From contig CAJMKE010000001.1 of NCBI GenBank assembly GCA_905213895.1, positions 1 to 64,000 on the forward strand: a stretch of DNA of 64,000 bases, written 5' to 3'. This DNA is from an uncultured Alistipes sp. Lineage in GTDB: Bacteria; Bacteroidota; Bacteroidia; Bacteroidales; Rikenellaceae. The notes below the pieces were generated by a model that was not told the origin of the DNA, made no database searches, and worked only from the letters and a program-made list of their open reading frames with translations. Positions 29,388-38,500 of the stretch are shown here, one piece after another (position 1 is the first letter of the stretch; each line of letters begins with the position of its first letter). The position numbers and the translations under genes are program-made.

Positions 29388-31841
29388 ATGAAAATAAAGG
29401 TAAACGTACATTATCACACTGCGTGGGGAGAGCGTCTCCGCCTGTGTATTGCCGACGGCAGAAATGTCGATATGAACTGTGCATCGGACGGTGTATGGAT
29501 GGCGGCGTTCGATGTCCCGTCGCGGACGAAGAAACTCGAATACCGGCTGGAACTGCTTTCGGACGATTCGGTTTTGCGCAGGGAGTGGGGCGGCGGACGA
29601 CGGATTCCGCTCGATGCCGAGGCGACGTCGGTCGTGATTTTCGATGCTTGGCGCGATATGCCCGCAAACAGGGCGTTCTATACGTCGATATTCTCCGATG
29701 TGGTGTTCGCCCATGCCGATTCAGCCGTTCCGCGGTTGCATTCCGGCGAAATATATGTTGAGGTCGAGGCTCCGACCCTCCGAAGCGGCGAGGTACTCGG
29801 CATCTCCGGCAGTTCCGCCCAGTTGGGAGAGTGGAATGCCGACCGTGTCCGCCGTATGACGCATATCGAAGGCGTCCGCTGGGGCGTGGTTATCGGCGGC
29901 GGAACCATGGAGGGCATGACGGAGTATAAGTTCGTGGTTCTCGATGCCGGCGGCAATATCGTGCGTTGGGAGAAGGGCGATAACCGCCGGTTGCCTGCCA
30001 TGGATGCGTATGGCGACTCCGTGCGAATCGTAACCGGTGCGAGATTGCGCGACGATGTCGTGTGGCGCGGTGCGGGTGTTGCCGTTCCGGTCTTCTCGCT
30101 GCGCTCGGAACAGAGTTTCGGTGTCGGCGAATTCGCCGACCTGCGCCTGCTTGCCGACTGGTGCGAGCGGTGCGGACAGAACGTCATACAGATTCTGCCT
30201 GTCAACGATACCACGATGACCGGAACATGGCAGGACTCCTATCCCTACAACGCCAACTCTACTTTCGCTCTGCATCCGCTCTATATCCGTCCGTCCGAAA
30301 TCGGAAAACTGCGCGACAAAAAGCGTCAGGCGGAGTTCGACCGCCTGGGTCGCGAACTCAACGGACTGCCGCAGGTCGATTACGAACGCGTAACCGCCGC
30401 GAAGACTGAGTACCTACGACTGCTCTATAAGGATTACGCCGAAAAGTGTTTCGCGAGCCGCGAGTATAAGGCGTTCATCGACCATAACCGTTCGTGGCTG
30501 GAATCGTATGCCGTCTTTTCGGTGTTGAGGGACCGATTCGGTTCGGCTGATTTTTCGACATGGGGCGACTATTCGACGTTCGATGCCGACGCCTGCGCCC
30601 GTTTTGCGAAGGAGAACGCCGAGGATGTCGGATTCTACTGCTTCGTGCAGTTTCACCTCGACAAGCAGTTGCGTGCGGTGCGCGACTATGCGCACTCCAA
30701 GGGTGTTGTGCTGAAAGGCGATATTCCTATCGGCATAAGCCGCACGAGCGTCGATGCGTGGGCATTGCCGCATCTGTTCATCATGAATTCGTCGGCAGGT
30801 GCGCCGCCAGACGATTTCTCGGCAACGGGACAGAACTGGGGTTTCCCTATATATAACTGGGAGGAGATGGCGAAGGACGACTACGCGTGGTGGCGCGCCC
30901 GCTTCACGAAAATGGCTGAGTACTTCGATGCCTACCGTATCGACCATATCCTCGGATTTTTCCGCATCTGGGAGATTCCGCTCGATGCCGTCAATGCACT
31001 GCTCGGCGAATTCAACCCGTCGATGCCTTACAGCGAGGACGAGATACGTTCCTGCGGAATCGATTTCGACCGCAATCGCGATGTCGCGCACGATTATTCG
31101 TCCGAGGATGTCCTTTGGCTCGAATACCGTTATAAGCGGGGATACTTCTATCCGCGTATCTCTCCGTTCTCGACCCGCAGGTTCGCCGAACTGCCCGATT
31201 GGCAGAAGCGCGCTTTCGAACGCCTGCACAACGATTTCTACTATTATCGCCATAACGATTTCTGGCGCGATGTCGCCGAACGCCGGCTGTCGATGCTCAT
31301 CGAATCCACGCCGATGCTTACATGCGGCGAGGATTTGGGCATGATTCCGCACTGCGTTCCCGACGTGATGAACCGCCAGCAGATTCTGTCGCTCGAAATC
31401 GAACGTATGCCGAAATCCGTCGATACCGAGTTCGCGGTGCTGCCGCAGTATCCTTATCTGTCGGTCTGCACGACCTCAACCCACGACATGAACCCTATCC
31501 GTGCATGGTGGCGCGAGAATCGCGAGAAAACGCAGCGTTACTATAATTTTGTGATGCACTGGTGGGGCGAGGCTCCTTACGATGCGACGCCGGAGGTGTG
31601 CCGCGACATCATCGAACGTCATTTGCAGTCGCCGTCGATGCTTGCCGTTCTGCCTTTGCAGGACTGGCTGTCCACCGACGGGGCGTTGCGCTGTGCCGAC
31701 CCCGAATCGGAGCGTATCAATATTCCGGCTAATCCGCGCCACTATTGGCGTTACCGCATGCACCTTTCGCTCGAAAGCCTGCTTGCCGCCGAAGATTTCA
31801 ACCGTTCTCTCGCCGACATGATTGCCCGCAGCGGCAGATAA
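29388..31841 (+). CDS. malQ: 4-alpha-glucanotransferase (GH77) with N-terminal CBM20 modules
   Basis: 817 aa, of the long DPE2-like type. Two starch-binding CBM20-like modules at about 1-110 and 120-230 ('VNVHYHTAWGERLRL' and 'GEVLGISGSSAQLGEWN') precede the GH77 catalytic domain. Nucleophile Asp lies in 'YRIDHILGFFRIWEIP', acid/base Glu in 'TCGEDLGMIP', and the stabilising Asp in 'TSTHDMNPIRAWW'. It should rearrange alpha-1,4-glucans and release glucose or maltose in the cytoplasm (no signal peptide). The start was chosen at 29388 because CBM20 begins at once; an ATG at 29349 lies inside the terminator hairpin. It stands alone, convergent with the next acyl-CoA ligase gene. Confidence 0.93.
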   Translation: MKIKVNVHYHTAWGERLRLCIADGRNVDMNCASDGVWMAAFDVPSRTKKLEYRLELLSDDSVLRREWGGGRRIPLDAEATSVVIFDAWRDMPANRAFYTSIFSDVVFAHADSAVPRLHSGEIYVEVEAPTLRSGEVLGISGSSAQLGEWNADRVRRMTHIEGVRWGVVIGGGTMEGMTEYKFVVLDAGGNIVRWEKGDNRRLPAMDAYGDSVRIVTGARLRDDVVWRGAGVAVPVFSLRSEQSFGVGEFADLRLLADWCERCGQNVIQILPVNDTTMTGTWQDSYPYNANSTFALHPLYIRPSEIGKLRDKKRQAEFDRLGRELNGLPQVDYERVTAAKTEYLRLLYKDYAEKCFASREYKAFIDHNRSWLESYAVFSVLRDRFGSADFSTWGDYSTFDADACARFAKENAEDVGFYCFVQFHLDKQLRAVRDYAHSKGVVLKGDIPIGISRTSVDAWALPHLFIMNSSAGAPPDDFSATGQNWGFPIYNWEEMAKDDYAWWRARFTKMAEYFDAYRIDHILGFFRIWEIPLDAVNALLGEFNPSMPYSEDEIRSCGIDFDRNRDVAHDYSSEDVLWLEYRYKRGYFYPRISPFSTRRFAELPDWQKRAFERLHNDFYYYRHNDFWRDVAERRLSMLIESTPMLTCGEDLGMIPHCVPDVMNRQQILSLEIERMPKSVDTEFAVLPQYPYLSVCTTSTHDMNPIRAWWRENREKTQRYYNFVMHWWGEAPYDATPEVCRDIIERHLQSPSMLAVLPLQDWLSTDGALRCADPESERINIPANPRHYWRYRMHLSLESLLAAEDFNRSLADMIARSGR

Positions 31842-31845
31842 AAAA

Positions 31846-31874
31846 CAGGCGGATGAATTTCAATCATCCGCCTG
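31846..31874. terminator. bidirectional terminator between malQ and ligase genes
   Basis: Perfect 11-bp stem CAGGCGGATGA / TCATCCGCCTG with a 7-nt loop, A-run before and T-rich sequence after, between two convergent genes. Confidence 0.85.
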
Positions 31875-31891
31875 CCTTTTGCTATCGGAAA

Positions 31892-33529
31892 TTATTTGTA
31901 TAAATATCTCTTGACGCTGTTTTTCGGCGTGCGTTCGAAATCGCCGTCGAGTATCTCGATTCCGGTAATCTGGCAGTACGAAGGCAGTTCGCGGTTGAGT
32001 GCGGCGAGACTCGATTTCATCGCTTCGTCCAACTGCTCTCTGCTCAACGGGTTTGCCGCATCGACCTCTGCCGAGACTATCGCCACGATATGTTTGTTGC
32101 GTTCGATAACGATAGATTCCTTGACATGCGGCATCGCGTTCAGCAACTCCTCGACCTCCTCCGGATAGATGTTCTGTCCGTTCGCCGTCAGAATCATGTT
32201 CTTCGAACGACCCTTGATGTAGATGTTCCCGTCCTTGTCGAGCAGTCCGAGGTCGCCGGTGCGCATCCAGCCGTCGGCTGTGAATGCGGCTTTCGTCGCC
32301 TCCTCGTTCTTGTAGTATCCAGTCATCACGTTGTCGCCGCGAACCTGTATCTCGCCGACCTCGTTCTGCGGGTCGCTCGAATCTATGCGCACTTTCATCC
32401 CGTCTACCGGTTTGCCGCACGACCGCATGGCGAAATTGTACCAGTCCTCATAGCCGATGAGCGGTCCGCACTCCGTCATTCCGTATCCGACGGTGTATGG
32501 TATGCCGACCTTTTTCATCACCGTTTCTATCGACGAGTTGACGGCTGCTCCGCCGATTATGATATGTTTCATCTTGCCGCCGAACGCTGCCATGACTTTG
32601 CGGCGAACGGCACCGTATATCGCGCCCTTAACTATCGGAACCGATGTCGCTATGCGCATTGCGGGGCGTTCGAGTATGGGCATCACCTTGTTGCGGAATA
32701 TCTTCTCGACCACGAGCGGTACGGTGATTAGCATGTAGGGCTTTACGTCGGCGAATGCCTGCAACAGTATCGTCGGCGTCGGCGTTTTGCCGAGGAAGTA
32801 GACGCATCCTCCGCTCGCCACCGGATATACGAACTCGAATGCCAGTCCGTAGAGGTGTGCCAGCGGCAGCATCGAAACTATATTGCCGCCTTTCGGGAAC
32901 TGTATGCGCTTTACGCCGAACGATATGTTGGACGAGATGTTGCGCACCGACAGCATGATGCCCTTCGGCGACGATGTCGTTCCCGACGTGTAACTTATCG
33001 TGATTATATCTTCCGGTTTGCCGGTTTCGTATTCCATCAGTTCGGGTTTCATTCCGTCCGGATACTTCTCGGCGAACATCCGTTCAGCATCCGCCACTGC
33101 GGTTTCGAGCCGTCCGTCGCGCGAATAGAGGACGGAGTAATCCTCCATGTTTATCGCACCGACCAACTGCGGCATGTTCTCTCCGTTCATCTCGCTCCAC
33201 ATCTCCTTCTCGGTGAACAGCAGTTTGCTGTCGGAGTGGTCTGCGAGTTTTTCGAGATTGTCGGGCGTGAAGCCGTTGAGGATAGGCACCGCTACTGCCC
33301 TATACGATGTTGCGGCGAGATAGGCTATCGCCCAGTGCGCCGTGTTCTTGGAGCAGAGCGCGATTTTGTCGCCCGCGGCGATGCCCGATTTCTCGAATAT
33401 CAGATGCAGTCTGGCAATCTGCGTCGCAATGTCCGCATACGTGAACTTTGCCCCTTTGTAGTCGCACAGAGCGGGTGTGTCCCAGTTCTTCCGTGCCGTT
33501 TCGACGAATCTTGTTATGAAATGTATCAT
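31892..33529 (-). CDS. long-chain fatty acid-CoA ligase (second paralogue)
   Basis: 545 aa adenylate-forming ligase, similar along its length to the 6860-8560 product. A3 motif 'YTSGTTSSPKG', A5 'VGYGMTECGPLIGY', A7 'MRTGDLGLLDKDG', A8 'IKGRSKNMI' and the A10 Lys in 'ERTPKNSVKRYLYK' at the C-terminus. Activates fatty acids for phospholipid synthesis or degradation. It follows the LytTR regulator by 33 bp on the same strand and may be the last gene of that operon. Why the genome keeps two copies in one neighbourhood is unclear; chain-length preference may differ. Confidence 0.9.
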   Translation of the reverse strand: MIHFITRFVETARKNWDTPALCDYKGAKFTYADIATQIARLHLIFEKSGIAAGDKIALCSKNTAHWAIAYLAATSYRAVAVPILNGFTPDNLEKLADHSDSKLLFTEKEMWSEMNGENMPQLVGAINMEDYSVLYSRDGRLETAVADAERMFAEKYPDGMKPELMEYETGKPEDIITISYTSGTTSSPKGIMLSVRNISSNISFGVKRIQFPKGGNIVSMLPLAHLYGLAFEFVYPVASGGCVYFLGKTPTPTILLQAFADVKPYMLITVPLVVEKIFRNKVMPILERPAMRIATSVPIVKGAIYGAVRRKVMAAFGGKMKHIIIGGAAVNSSIETVMKKVGIPYTVGYGMTECGPLIGYEDWYNFAMRSCGKPVDGMKVRIDSSDPQNEVGEIQVRGDNVMTGYYKNEEATKAAFTADGWMRTGDLGLLDKDGNIYIKGRSKNMILTANGQNIYPEEVEELLNAMPHVKESIVIERNKHIVAIVSAEVDAANPLSREQLDEAMKSSLAALNRELPSYCQITGIEILDGDFERTPKNSVKRYLYK

Positions 33530-33562
33530 GGTTTTAAGGTTTTTTCATTGTCTGACGTACCG

Positions 33563-34450
33563 TTATTTCATCAGCCACGAGGTTATGCTCTCGGCGTATG
33601 TCTTGGAAATCGGAATGTCGGGTACGCCCTCGTGTCCGATTTCGATGAATATTCCCTCCTTTTCGCGGCGCAGCACCTTGACACGGTCGAGATTGACCAT
33701 GTAGGAGCGGTGGCAGCGGCGTATGTTGCCGTCTCCCAACTGCTCGGCGACGCGCTTCATGGTGTTGCGCACCATCGCCTTCTTCACGGTATCGTTGTTC
33801 AGATACCATACGCACACGTAGTTGTCGGCGGACTCTATCAGCAGCAGATTGTCGCGCTTGACCGACAGCCGCAGCCCCTTGTCGTCGTGGAACAGCACGT
33901 TCGTCCTGTTCTGCGACTCTTCGTCATGCCGTATGCTCTCGCGCAGACTCTTCAACACCTGCATCTTCTCCATCAGCACGATATACAGAAAACTGTAACC
34001 GTACGGAATCAGCAGTATGCAGAACGTCCTGCCGAAAACGTTGAGGAATACGTGCAGTATGTTTTCGCTGTGGAACACTACGGACGAGAATCCGGTGAGC
34101 GTAACGGCGAGTATCAGAAATTCGCACAGATTCCATGTCAGATACCCGCTGTATGTCATTTCGCGGCTGCGGCTGTACCGCACCATGAAGAATCGCGATA
34201 TGCCTACGAGCAACAGTGCCACGAACATTATGATGGCTACCATGACGTAGAAGGTCTCATCCGCCGTCAGTTTCGATGCCGCCAGAAACTTCATTTCGTC
34301 GAATTCGAGTATGCGGTGTATTCCGAACGGGCGGAATACTATCATGAACAGAAACGAGAACAATGCGGTAGACAGCAGCATCGTCGTCTGTTTCGAGCGG
34401 CGGAATACGACGCCCGGGATTCTCCGTGAAAGCGTATTGTTACTGAACAT
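33563..34450 (-). CDS. membrane-anchored LytTR transcriptional regulator
   Basis: 295 aa. Four predicted transmembrane helices in the first 180 residues (about 24-42, 66-84, 105-123 and 140-160), then a linker and a LytTR DNA-binding domain (about 195-293: 'LRLSVKRDNLLLIESADNYV', 'RRCHRSYMVNLDRVKVL'). There is no receiver domain, so it is a one-component membrane regulator that binds DNA from the inner membrane. The gene's ATG overlaps the preceding PH-like gene by 11 bp. Its targets are unknown. Confidence 0.88.
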   Translation of the reverse strand: MFSNNTLSRRIPGVVFRRSKQTTMLLSTALFSFLFMIVFRPFGIHRILEFDEMKFLAASKLTADETFYVMVAIIMFVALLLVGISRFFMVRYSRSREMTYSGYLTWNLCEFLILAVTLTGFSSVVFHSENILHVFLNVFGRTFCILLIPYGYSFLYIVLMEKMQVLKSLRESIRHDEESQNRTNVLFHDDKGLRLSVKRDNLLLIESADNYVCVWYLNNDTVKKAMVRNTMKRVAEQLGDGNIRRCHRSYMVNLDRVKVLRREKEGIFIEIGHEGVPDIPISKTYAESITSWLMK

Positions 34451-34958
34451 CTTTTTGCTCGTTTGCGGTGCGCTCCGCTATTATGGCGACCAGTTCGTCG
34501 CAGCGGTCGCACGATACGTAATATTTGTCTTCGTATATGTCGGTTATCTCAACGAATCCGCGCCACGACGAAGCGTACACCTTCACCAAATCCATTCGGC
34601 GCAGGTTGAGAAAGTATCCGTAGTACCCGAAGAATCCTGCCGATGCGAACAGCGGCATGAAGAGCCGCATCTCCCTGCCGGCGACTACTCTTGCCGAAAC
34701 TATGTCGTCATACGGAATCTCCGTGAAATCCGAAATGCAGAGTATGTCCAGCGAATCTTCGGTAAGAACTATTTTCCGCGGTATCGATAGTATCATAAGT
34801 CCTATGACGGCTACCATTATCGATATGAACCATGCGAGGATGTAGCCGCCGTCGTATACGTACAGCAGCACGACCGCCAGTACGGCGAAGACAACGAGGT
34901 GCATCGCCGTCCGGTAACCTGTCTTGCGGTCGAGTCTGTATTCGTATTCCGTCGTCAT
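34440..34958 (-). CDS. PH-like domain membrane protein
   Basis: 172 aa. Start is the ATG at 34958, which overlaps the ispD stop (ATGA); longer upstream frames are antisense-like. Two hydrophobic helices (about 20-60) form a hairpin, then 'IPRKIVLTEDSLDI' and 'TEIPYDDIVSARVV' strands of the bacterial PH fold (DUF304/bPH type) extend to the C-terminus, ending in an acidic and basic tail. Likely a small membrane protein with a cytosolic beta domain. It sits between ispD and a LytTR regulator in a chain of overlapping genes; function unknown. Confidence 0.7.
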   Translation of the reverse strand: MTTEYEYRLDRKTGYRTAMHLVVFAVLAVVLLYVYDGGYILAWFISIMVAVIGLMILSIPRKIVLTEDSLDILCISDFTEIPYDDIVSARVVAGREMRLFMPLFASAGFFGYYGYFLNLRRMDLVKVYASSWRGFVEITDIYEDKYYVSCDRCDELVAIIAERTANEQKDVQ

Positions 34959-35659
34959 AGGTCGTTTTCGTCTTCGCGCATCGCTTCGGCGATTGCCGAG
35001 GCGTAAATCATGTCTTCCCGCGTTGTTATCTTTATGTTCGACCGCTCGCCCTCGCACAGCGTTATCCCGTATCCGGCGCGCTCCGCGACAGAAGCGTCGT
35101 CGGTGAATGCCGGGTCGTAATCGACATCGTATGCCGCCCGCAGCAAATCGGCGCGGAATATCTGCGGCGTCTGTATGATTCGCAGTGTCGAACGGTCGAT
35201 TGGCTCCGATTCTCCGCAGCCGCCCGTTATCGTCCTGAACGAATCTACTGGCTTGACAGCCGGAATTGCCGTCCCGTTCTCGGCGGCGCACTCTGCCGTG
35301 CGGCGTATCATCTTTACCGAAGCGAATGGACGAACCCCATCCTGTATTGCAATCAGGTCTACCGCATCGCTCAAAGCCCCGATTCCGTTCTTCACCGAGT
35401 GGAACCGTTCCGCTCCGCCCTCGACTGTCGAGTGTCTGGCTACTTTGAACCGCGCCGAGAGATTGCGCCAGAAATCCATTTGCGCAGCCGGCAGAACGAC
35501 GATTATTTTCGCGGTCGGGAATGCGTGCGCGAAATTGTTTATGGTGCGCACGAGTATCGGTTCTCCGCCGACTATGGCGAATTGCTTGGGTATCGTGCCT
35601 CCCATTCTCGTGCCGCTTCCTCCGGCGACTATCACCACTCCGATTCTTATTTCGTCCAT
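34955..35659 (-). CDS. ispD: 2-C-methyl-D-erythritol 4-phosphate cytidylyltransferase IspD
   Basis: 234 aa nucleotidyltransferase of the non-mevalonate isoprenoid pathway, converting MEP to CDP-ME. N-terminal 'VVIVAGGSGTRMGGTIPKQF' in two parts ('VVIVAGGSGTRMG' and 'PKQF') binds CTP; 'IQDGVRPF' and 'QTPQIF' are the family motifs, and 'TDDASVAE' and 'GERSNIKIT' close the active site. Length is normal. It overlaps the FMN-binding gene upstream (13 bp) and the PH-like gene downstream (ATGA). Cytoplasmic. Confidence 0.96.
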   Translation of the reverse strand: MDEIRIGVVIVAGGSGTRMGGTIPKQFAIVGGEPILVRTINNFAHAFPTAKIIVVLPAAQMDFWRNLSARFKVARHSTVEGGAERFHSVKNGIGALSDAVDLIAIQDGVRPFASVKMIRRTAECAAENGTAIPAVKPVDSFRTITGGCGESEPIDRSTLRIIQTPQIFRADLLRAAYDVDYDPAFTDDASVAERAGYGITLCEGERSNIKITTREDMIYASAIAEAMREDENDL

Positions 35660-36060
35660 ACCAGTTTCTTTCCGAATCCGAGCGTATTGTCGGTGAATTT
35701 AACGAAGTCAGGCTCCACGACCCAGATGTTCAGCGGCATGACTGCCGTATACGGGAATCTGCCGATATAGTCGCTCTTCGCCTTGTCGTCGCCGCGTTCG
35801 GCGCGACCGCAAATCTGCACTCCCTGCAATTTGCCCACGATTTTTGTTTCGAGTACTATCGAACATGCGACCTCCGGTCGGGCAGCCATGTCCGCGGCGT
35901 GATGCGTCGCCTCGTCCGACGAAAAAATCAGCAGGTTGCGCTCCTTGTCGTAGGCATAGAAGCAGTTGGCGCAGTACGGCGAGCCGTCGGCAGACCGCGT
36001 TGCCAGCGTCAATACGTGATGACGCTCTATGAACCGTACTATTTTCTTGTCGAGTATCAT
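35647..36060 (-). CDS. pyridoxamine 5'-phosphate oxidase-like FMN-binding protein
   Basis: 137 aa split-beta-barrel protein (PNPOx-like/YhbP type). 'HHVLTLATRSADGSPYCANC' contributes the start of the barrel and the flavin loop, 'LLIFSSDEATHHAADMAARP' follows, then 'GVQICGRAERGD'. Start is the ATG at 36060, which forms an ATGA overlap with the M23 gene; a longer frame upstream is antisense to that gene. Substrate unknown; such small proteins often bind FMN, heme or F420-like cofactors. Cytoplasmic. It belongs to the overlapping operon M23-PNPOx-ispD-PH-LytTR. Confidence 0.82.
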   Translation of the reverse strand: MILDKKIVRFIERHHVLTLATRSADGSPYCANCFYAYDKERNLLIFSSDEATHHAADMAARPEVACSIVLETKIVGKLQGVQICGRAERGDDKAKSDYIGRFPYTAVMPLNIWVVEPDFVKFTDNTLGFGKKLVWTK

Positions 36061-37313
36061 CTTACGACTATCGAATCGAGTTGCGTTATGCGGAGCGAAT
36101 CGGCGACGTCGCCGTTGAGTTCTGCCGCTATTCTGTCGCGCACCCACTCGAACGACGCACGGTTGGCGTCCGAAATCGGTTCGGCAGGTTTCTGCGGAAT
36201 TTTAAGCGGATTTATCGGCGTCCCGCCTTTCCATAATCTGAAATCGAGATGCGGTCCGGTCGACCGTCCCGTGCTTCCTACATATCCGATTATCTCGCCC
36301 TGCGCAACGCGCTTGCCGACCGCAAGCCCTTTGGCATAGCCGCGCAGATGCAGATAACCCGACATCAGATTTCCCGGGTGCTTGATTTTTATCATGTTGC
36401 CTGCCGCTCCCTGATAGCCTTTCGCAACTACCGTTCCGTCGGCTACCGCACGTACCGGAGTGCCTACGGGTGCCGCGTAATCGACGCCGTGATGCGGTCT
36501 GTATCTTTTCAGAATAGGGTGGAAGCGCGCATTGGAGAACGTGGACGATATGCGTGTGAATTTCAGCGGTGCTTTGAGCAACTGCTTGCGCAGCGAGCCG
36601 CCGTCGTACTCCCAATACTGTATCTTGCCGCCCTGCTTGAACGGAATGGCGTATATCTCCTTGCCGCCGTGGTTGAATTTCGCTCCCCAGACGCGACCGA
36701 TTCCGACGGACAGCGTGTCGATGAACTTTTCGTCGTAAACGACAGTGAAACTGTCGCCCGCCTGAATGCCGAAGAAATCGACCGTCCACTGGTATATGTC
36801 TTCGAGTTCCGACGCGAGCGCATACGGCAGATTCTCCTTGATTATCGCTCCCCACAGCGAACTCTCTATCGTCGCGCTGCGCTTCTGCCGGCGGATGTCC
36901 ACATCGCGTACTCCGGTCGAAACCGCCACCGAGTCGCCGACGAAGGCGAACACGACGTAATCCGTCAGATTCTTTTCGTAGACGAGATAGTCGAGCCTGC
37001 GCATCGTCGAATCGCTCTTGATGAATGTAGTGTAGTTGTTTCCGGCTCTGATTTGGCGCAGCGGGCATACGTCGGCAGCCAGACGGTCGAGCCGGTTTAT
37101 GCGCTGCCCGTCGATTCCGTACGAATCGAGAATCCTGCTCCACGTGTCGCCGCGTTCGACCGTGCATTTGTCGAGTTCGTATCCCTCGGCATCGATTCCG
37201 AACACGATGTTGCGAGCCTTTTCTGCCTCCTCCGCCTTCGATGTCGTGGAGGTGCATCCGTATGATAATATCGCCGCACATGCGATGGCGGCTATTGCGT
37301 ACACTTTTCCCAT
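36057..37313 (-). CDS. M23-family peptidoglycan endopeptidase lipoprotein
   Basis: 418 aa. N-terminus 'MGKVYAIAAIACAAILSYGC' is a lipoprotein-type signal with the lipid Cys at about 20. A LysM/OapA-like and Csd3-type N-terminal region (about 30-260: 'TVERGDTWSRILDSYGID', 'VVFAFVGDSVAV', 'GAKFNHGGKEIYAIPF') precedes the LytM/M23 domain with metal-binding 'HHGVDYAAP' (His, Asp) and 'HLDFR' (His). Domain order matches periplasmic DD-endopeptidases that cleave peptide cross-links. Probably inner-leaflet or outer-membrane anchored. The ATG at 37313 is only 6 nt from the -7 element. First gene of a five-gene overlapping operon. Confidence 0.9.
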   Translation of the reverse strand: MGKVYAIAAIACAAILSYGCTSTTSKAEEAEKARNIVFGIDAEGYELDKCTVERGDTWSRILDSYGIDGQRINRLDRLAADVCPLRQIRAGNNYTTFIKSDSTMRRLDYLVYEKNLTDYVVFAFVGDSVAVSTGVRDVDIRRQKRSATIESSLWGAIIKENLPYALASELEDIYQWTVDFFGIQAGDSFTVVYDEKFIDTLSVGIGRVWGAKFNHGGKEIYAIPFKQGGKIQYWEYDGGSLRKQLLKAPLKFTRISSTFSNARFHPILKRYRPHHGVDYAAPVGTPVRAVADGTVVAKGYQGAAGNMIKIKHPGNLMSGYLHLRGYAKGLAVGKRVAQGEIIGYVGSTGRSTGPHLDFRLWKGGTPINPLKIPQKPAEPISDANRASFEWVRDRIAAELNGDVADSLRITQLDSIVVR

Positions 37314-37319
37314 ATTCTG

Positions 37320-37327
37320 CAAAGTTA
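37320..37327 (-). promoter_or_regulatory. promoter -7 element of the M23 operon
   Basis: TAACTTTG on the minus strand, matching TAnnTTTG, ends 6 nt before the ATG at 37313; a nearly leaderless mRNA is predicted. Confidence 0.55.
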
Positions 37328-37410
37328 ATAAAATTTACGATAGATTACCTGTTTATGCGCGGTTTTTGGAAAATTGGGTCGTAATGTTTTGCCGCTTGAT
37401 TTATTTTGCG

Positions 37411-37418
37411 TACCTTTG
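37411..37418 (+). promoter_or_regulatory. promoter -7 element of the lpxK operon
   Basis: TACCTTTG (TAnnTTTG), 17 bp before the ATG at 37436; an upstream in-frame start at 37406 would lie in the promoter and is rejected. Confidence 0.6.
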
Positions 37419-37435
37419 AAAAAATATGTATTCGA

Positions 37436-38500
37436 ATGAAGCAACTGTTTCTTAAAATAGCATCGTTGATTTACGGGGCGGGCATCCGTCTCCGTCATCT
37501 GATGTTCGATACCGGTATGCTTCACAGCACCGAATACGATATTCCGATAATCTGCGTCGGCAACATCACGGTCGGCGGAACGGGCAAGACCCCGACTGTC
37601 GAACTGCTCGTAGCCCATTTCTCCAAGACGCATAACGTCGCCGTCCTTTCGCGCGGCTACGGTCGTGCGACGAAAGGCTACCGCGAGGTCGAAATATCCG
37701 ACTCCTATCGCAATGTCGGCGACGAGCCGCTGCAAATCAAGCGCAAATATCCGTCGGTGGCGGTCGTGGTCTGCGAGAAGCGCACATACGGAATAGAACG
37801 CATTGCCGCGGAGCATCCCGATGTAAATCTGATAATTATGGACGACGGATTCCAGCACCGCTACGTGAAGCCGTTCATCAACATAATAATGGTCGATGCC
37901 ACCCGTCCTGTCGAACGCGACTTTCTGCTGCCTTACGGTCAGTTGCGCGACACCATCGCTTCGTTGCGCCGCGCCCACTATTTCCTCGTTACCAAATGTC
38001 CCGACGACATGACGCCTATCGACGCACGCATCATGCGCAAGGTTCTCGTTCAGGCTCCGTATCAGAGCCTCTATTTCACGAAGGTCATCGATGGCGATGT
38101 GCGACCGGTGTTCGAGGATGTCAAAGGTGCGGTGAAGTACGGAAGCGAGGTCATTGCCATGTGTGGCATCGGCAATAACGAGGTGTTCATCGACGGTCTG
38201 AAACGCAAGTACGACGTCGTGCGGACGCTCGAATTCGAAGACCACCATTCGTATCGTATCGGCGACCTGAAACTGATGCAGCGCACGCTGGACGAGCATC
38301 CGAAGGCGGTCATCATTACTACCGAGAAAGATGCCGTGAAACTGTTCAACAGCAGCAAGATTCCGTCGGCTGTCCGCGAACGGATGTTCTACGAGAATGT
38401 CCGTATGGTGTTTACCGACAATCTCGGCGGCGAGTTCCTCGGCAAACTGGATAACGACTTAAAACAACGCAACAATGGAACATATATTAGAGGCTGCTGA
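37436..38500 (+). CDS. lpxK: tetraacyldisaccharide 4'-kinase LpxK
   Basis: 354 aa membrane-associated kinase that phosphorylates the 4' position of the lipid A precursor. The Walker A-like 'VGGTGKTP' follows 'IPIICVGNITVG'; 'VLSRGYGR', 'NVGDEPLQI' and 'DDGFQHR' are the family signatures. An N-terminal hydrophobic helix anchors it. Its last 26 bp overlap the purine nucleoside phosphorylase gene, so the two are translationally coupled. Length normal for Bacteroidetes. Confidence 0.96.
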   Translation: MKQLFLKIASLIYGAGIRLRHLMFDTGMLHSTEYDIPIICVGNITVGGTGKTPTVELLVAHFSKTHNVAVLSRGYGRATKGYREVEISDSYRNVGDEPLQIKRKYPSVAVVVCEKRTYGIERIAAEHPDVNLIIMDDGFQHRYVKPFINIIMVDATRPVERDFLLPYGQLRDTIASLRRAHYFLVTKCPDDMTPIDARIMRKVLVQAPYQSLYFTKVIDGDVRPVFEDVKGAVKYGSEVIAMCGIGNNEVFIDGLKRKYDVVRTLEFEDHHSYRIGDLKLMQRTLDEHPKAVIITTEKDAVKLFNSSKIPSAVRERMFYENVRMVFTDNLGGEFLGKLDNDLKQRNNGTYIRGC

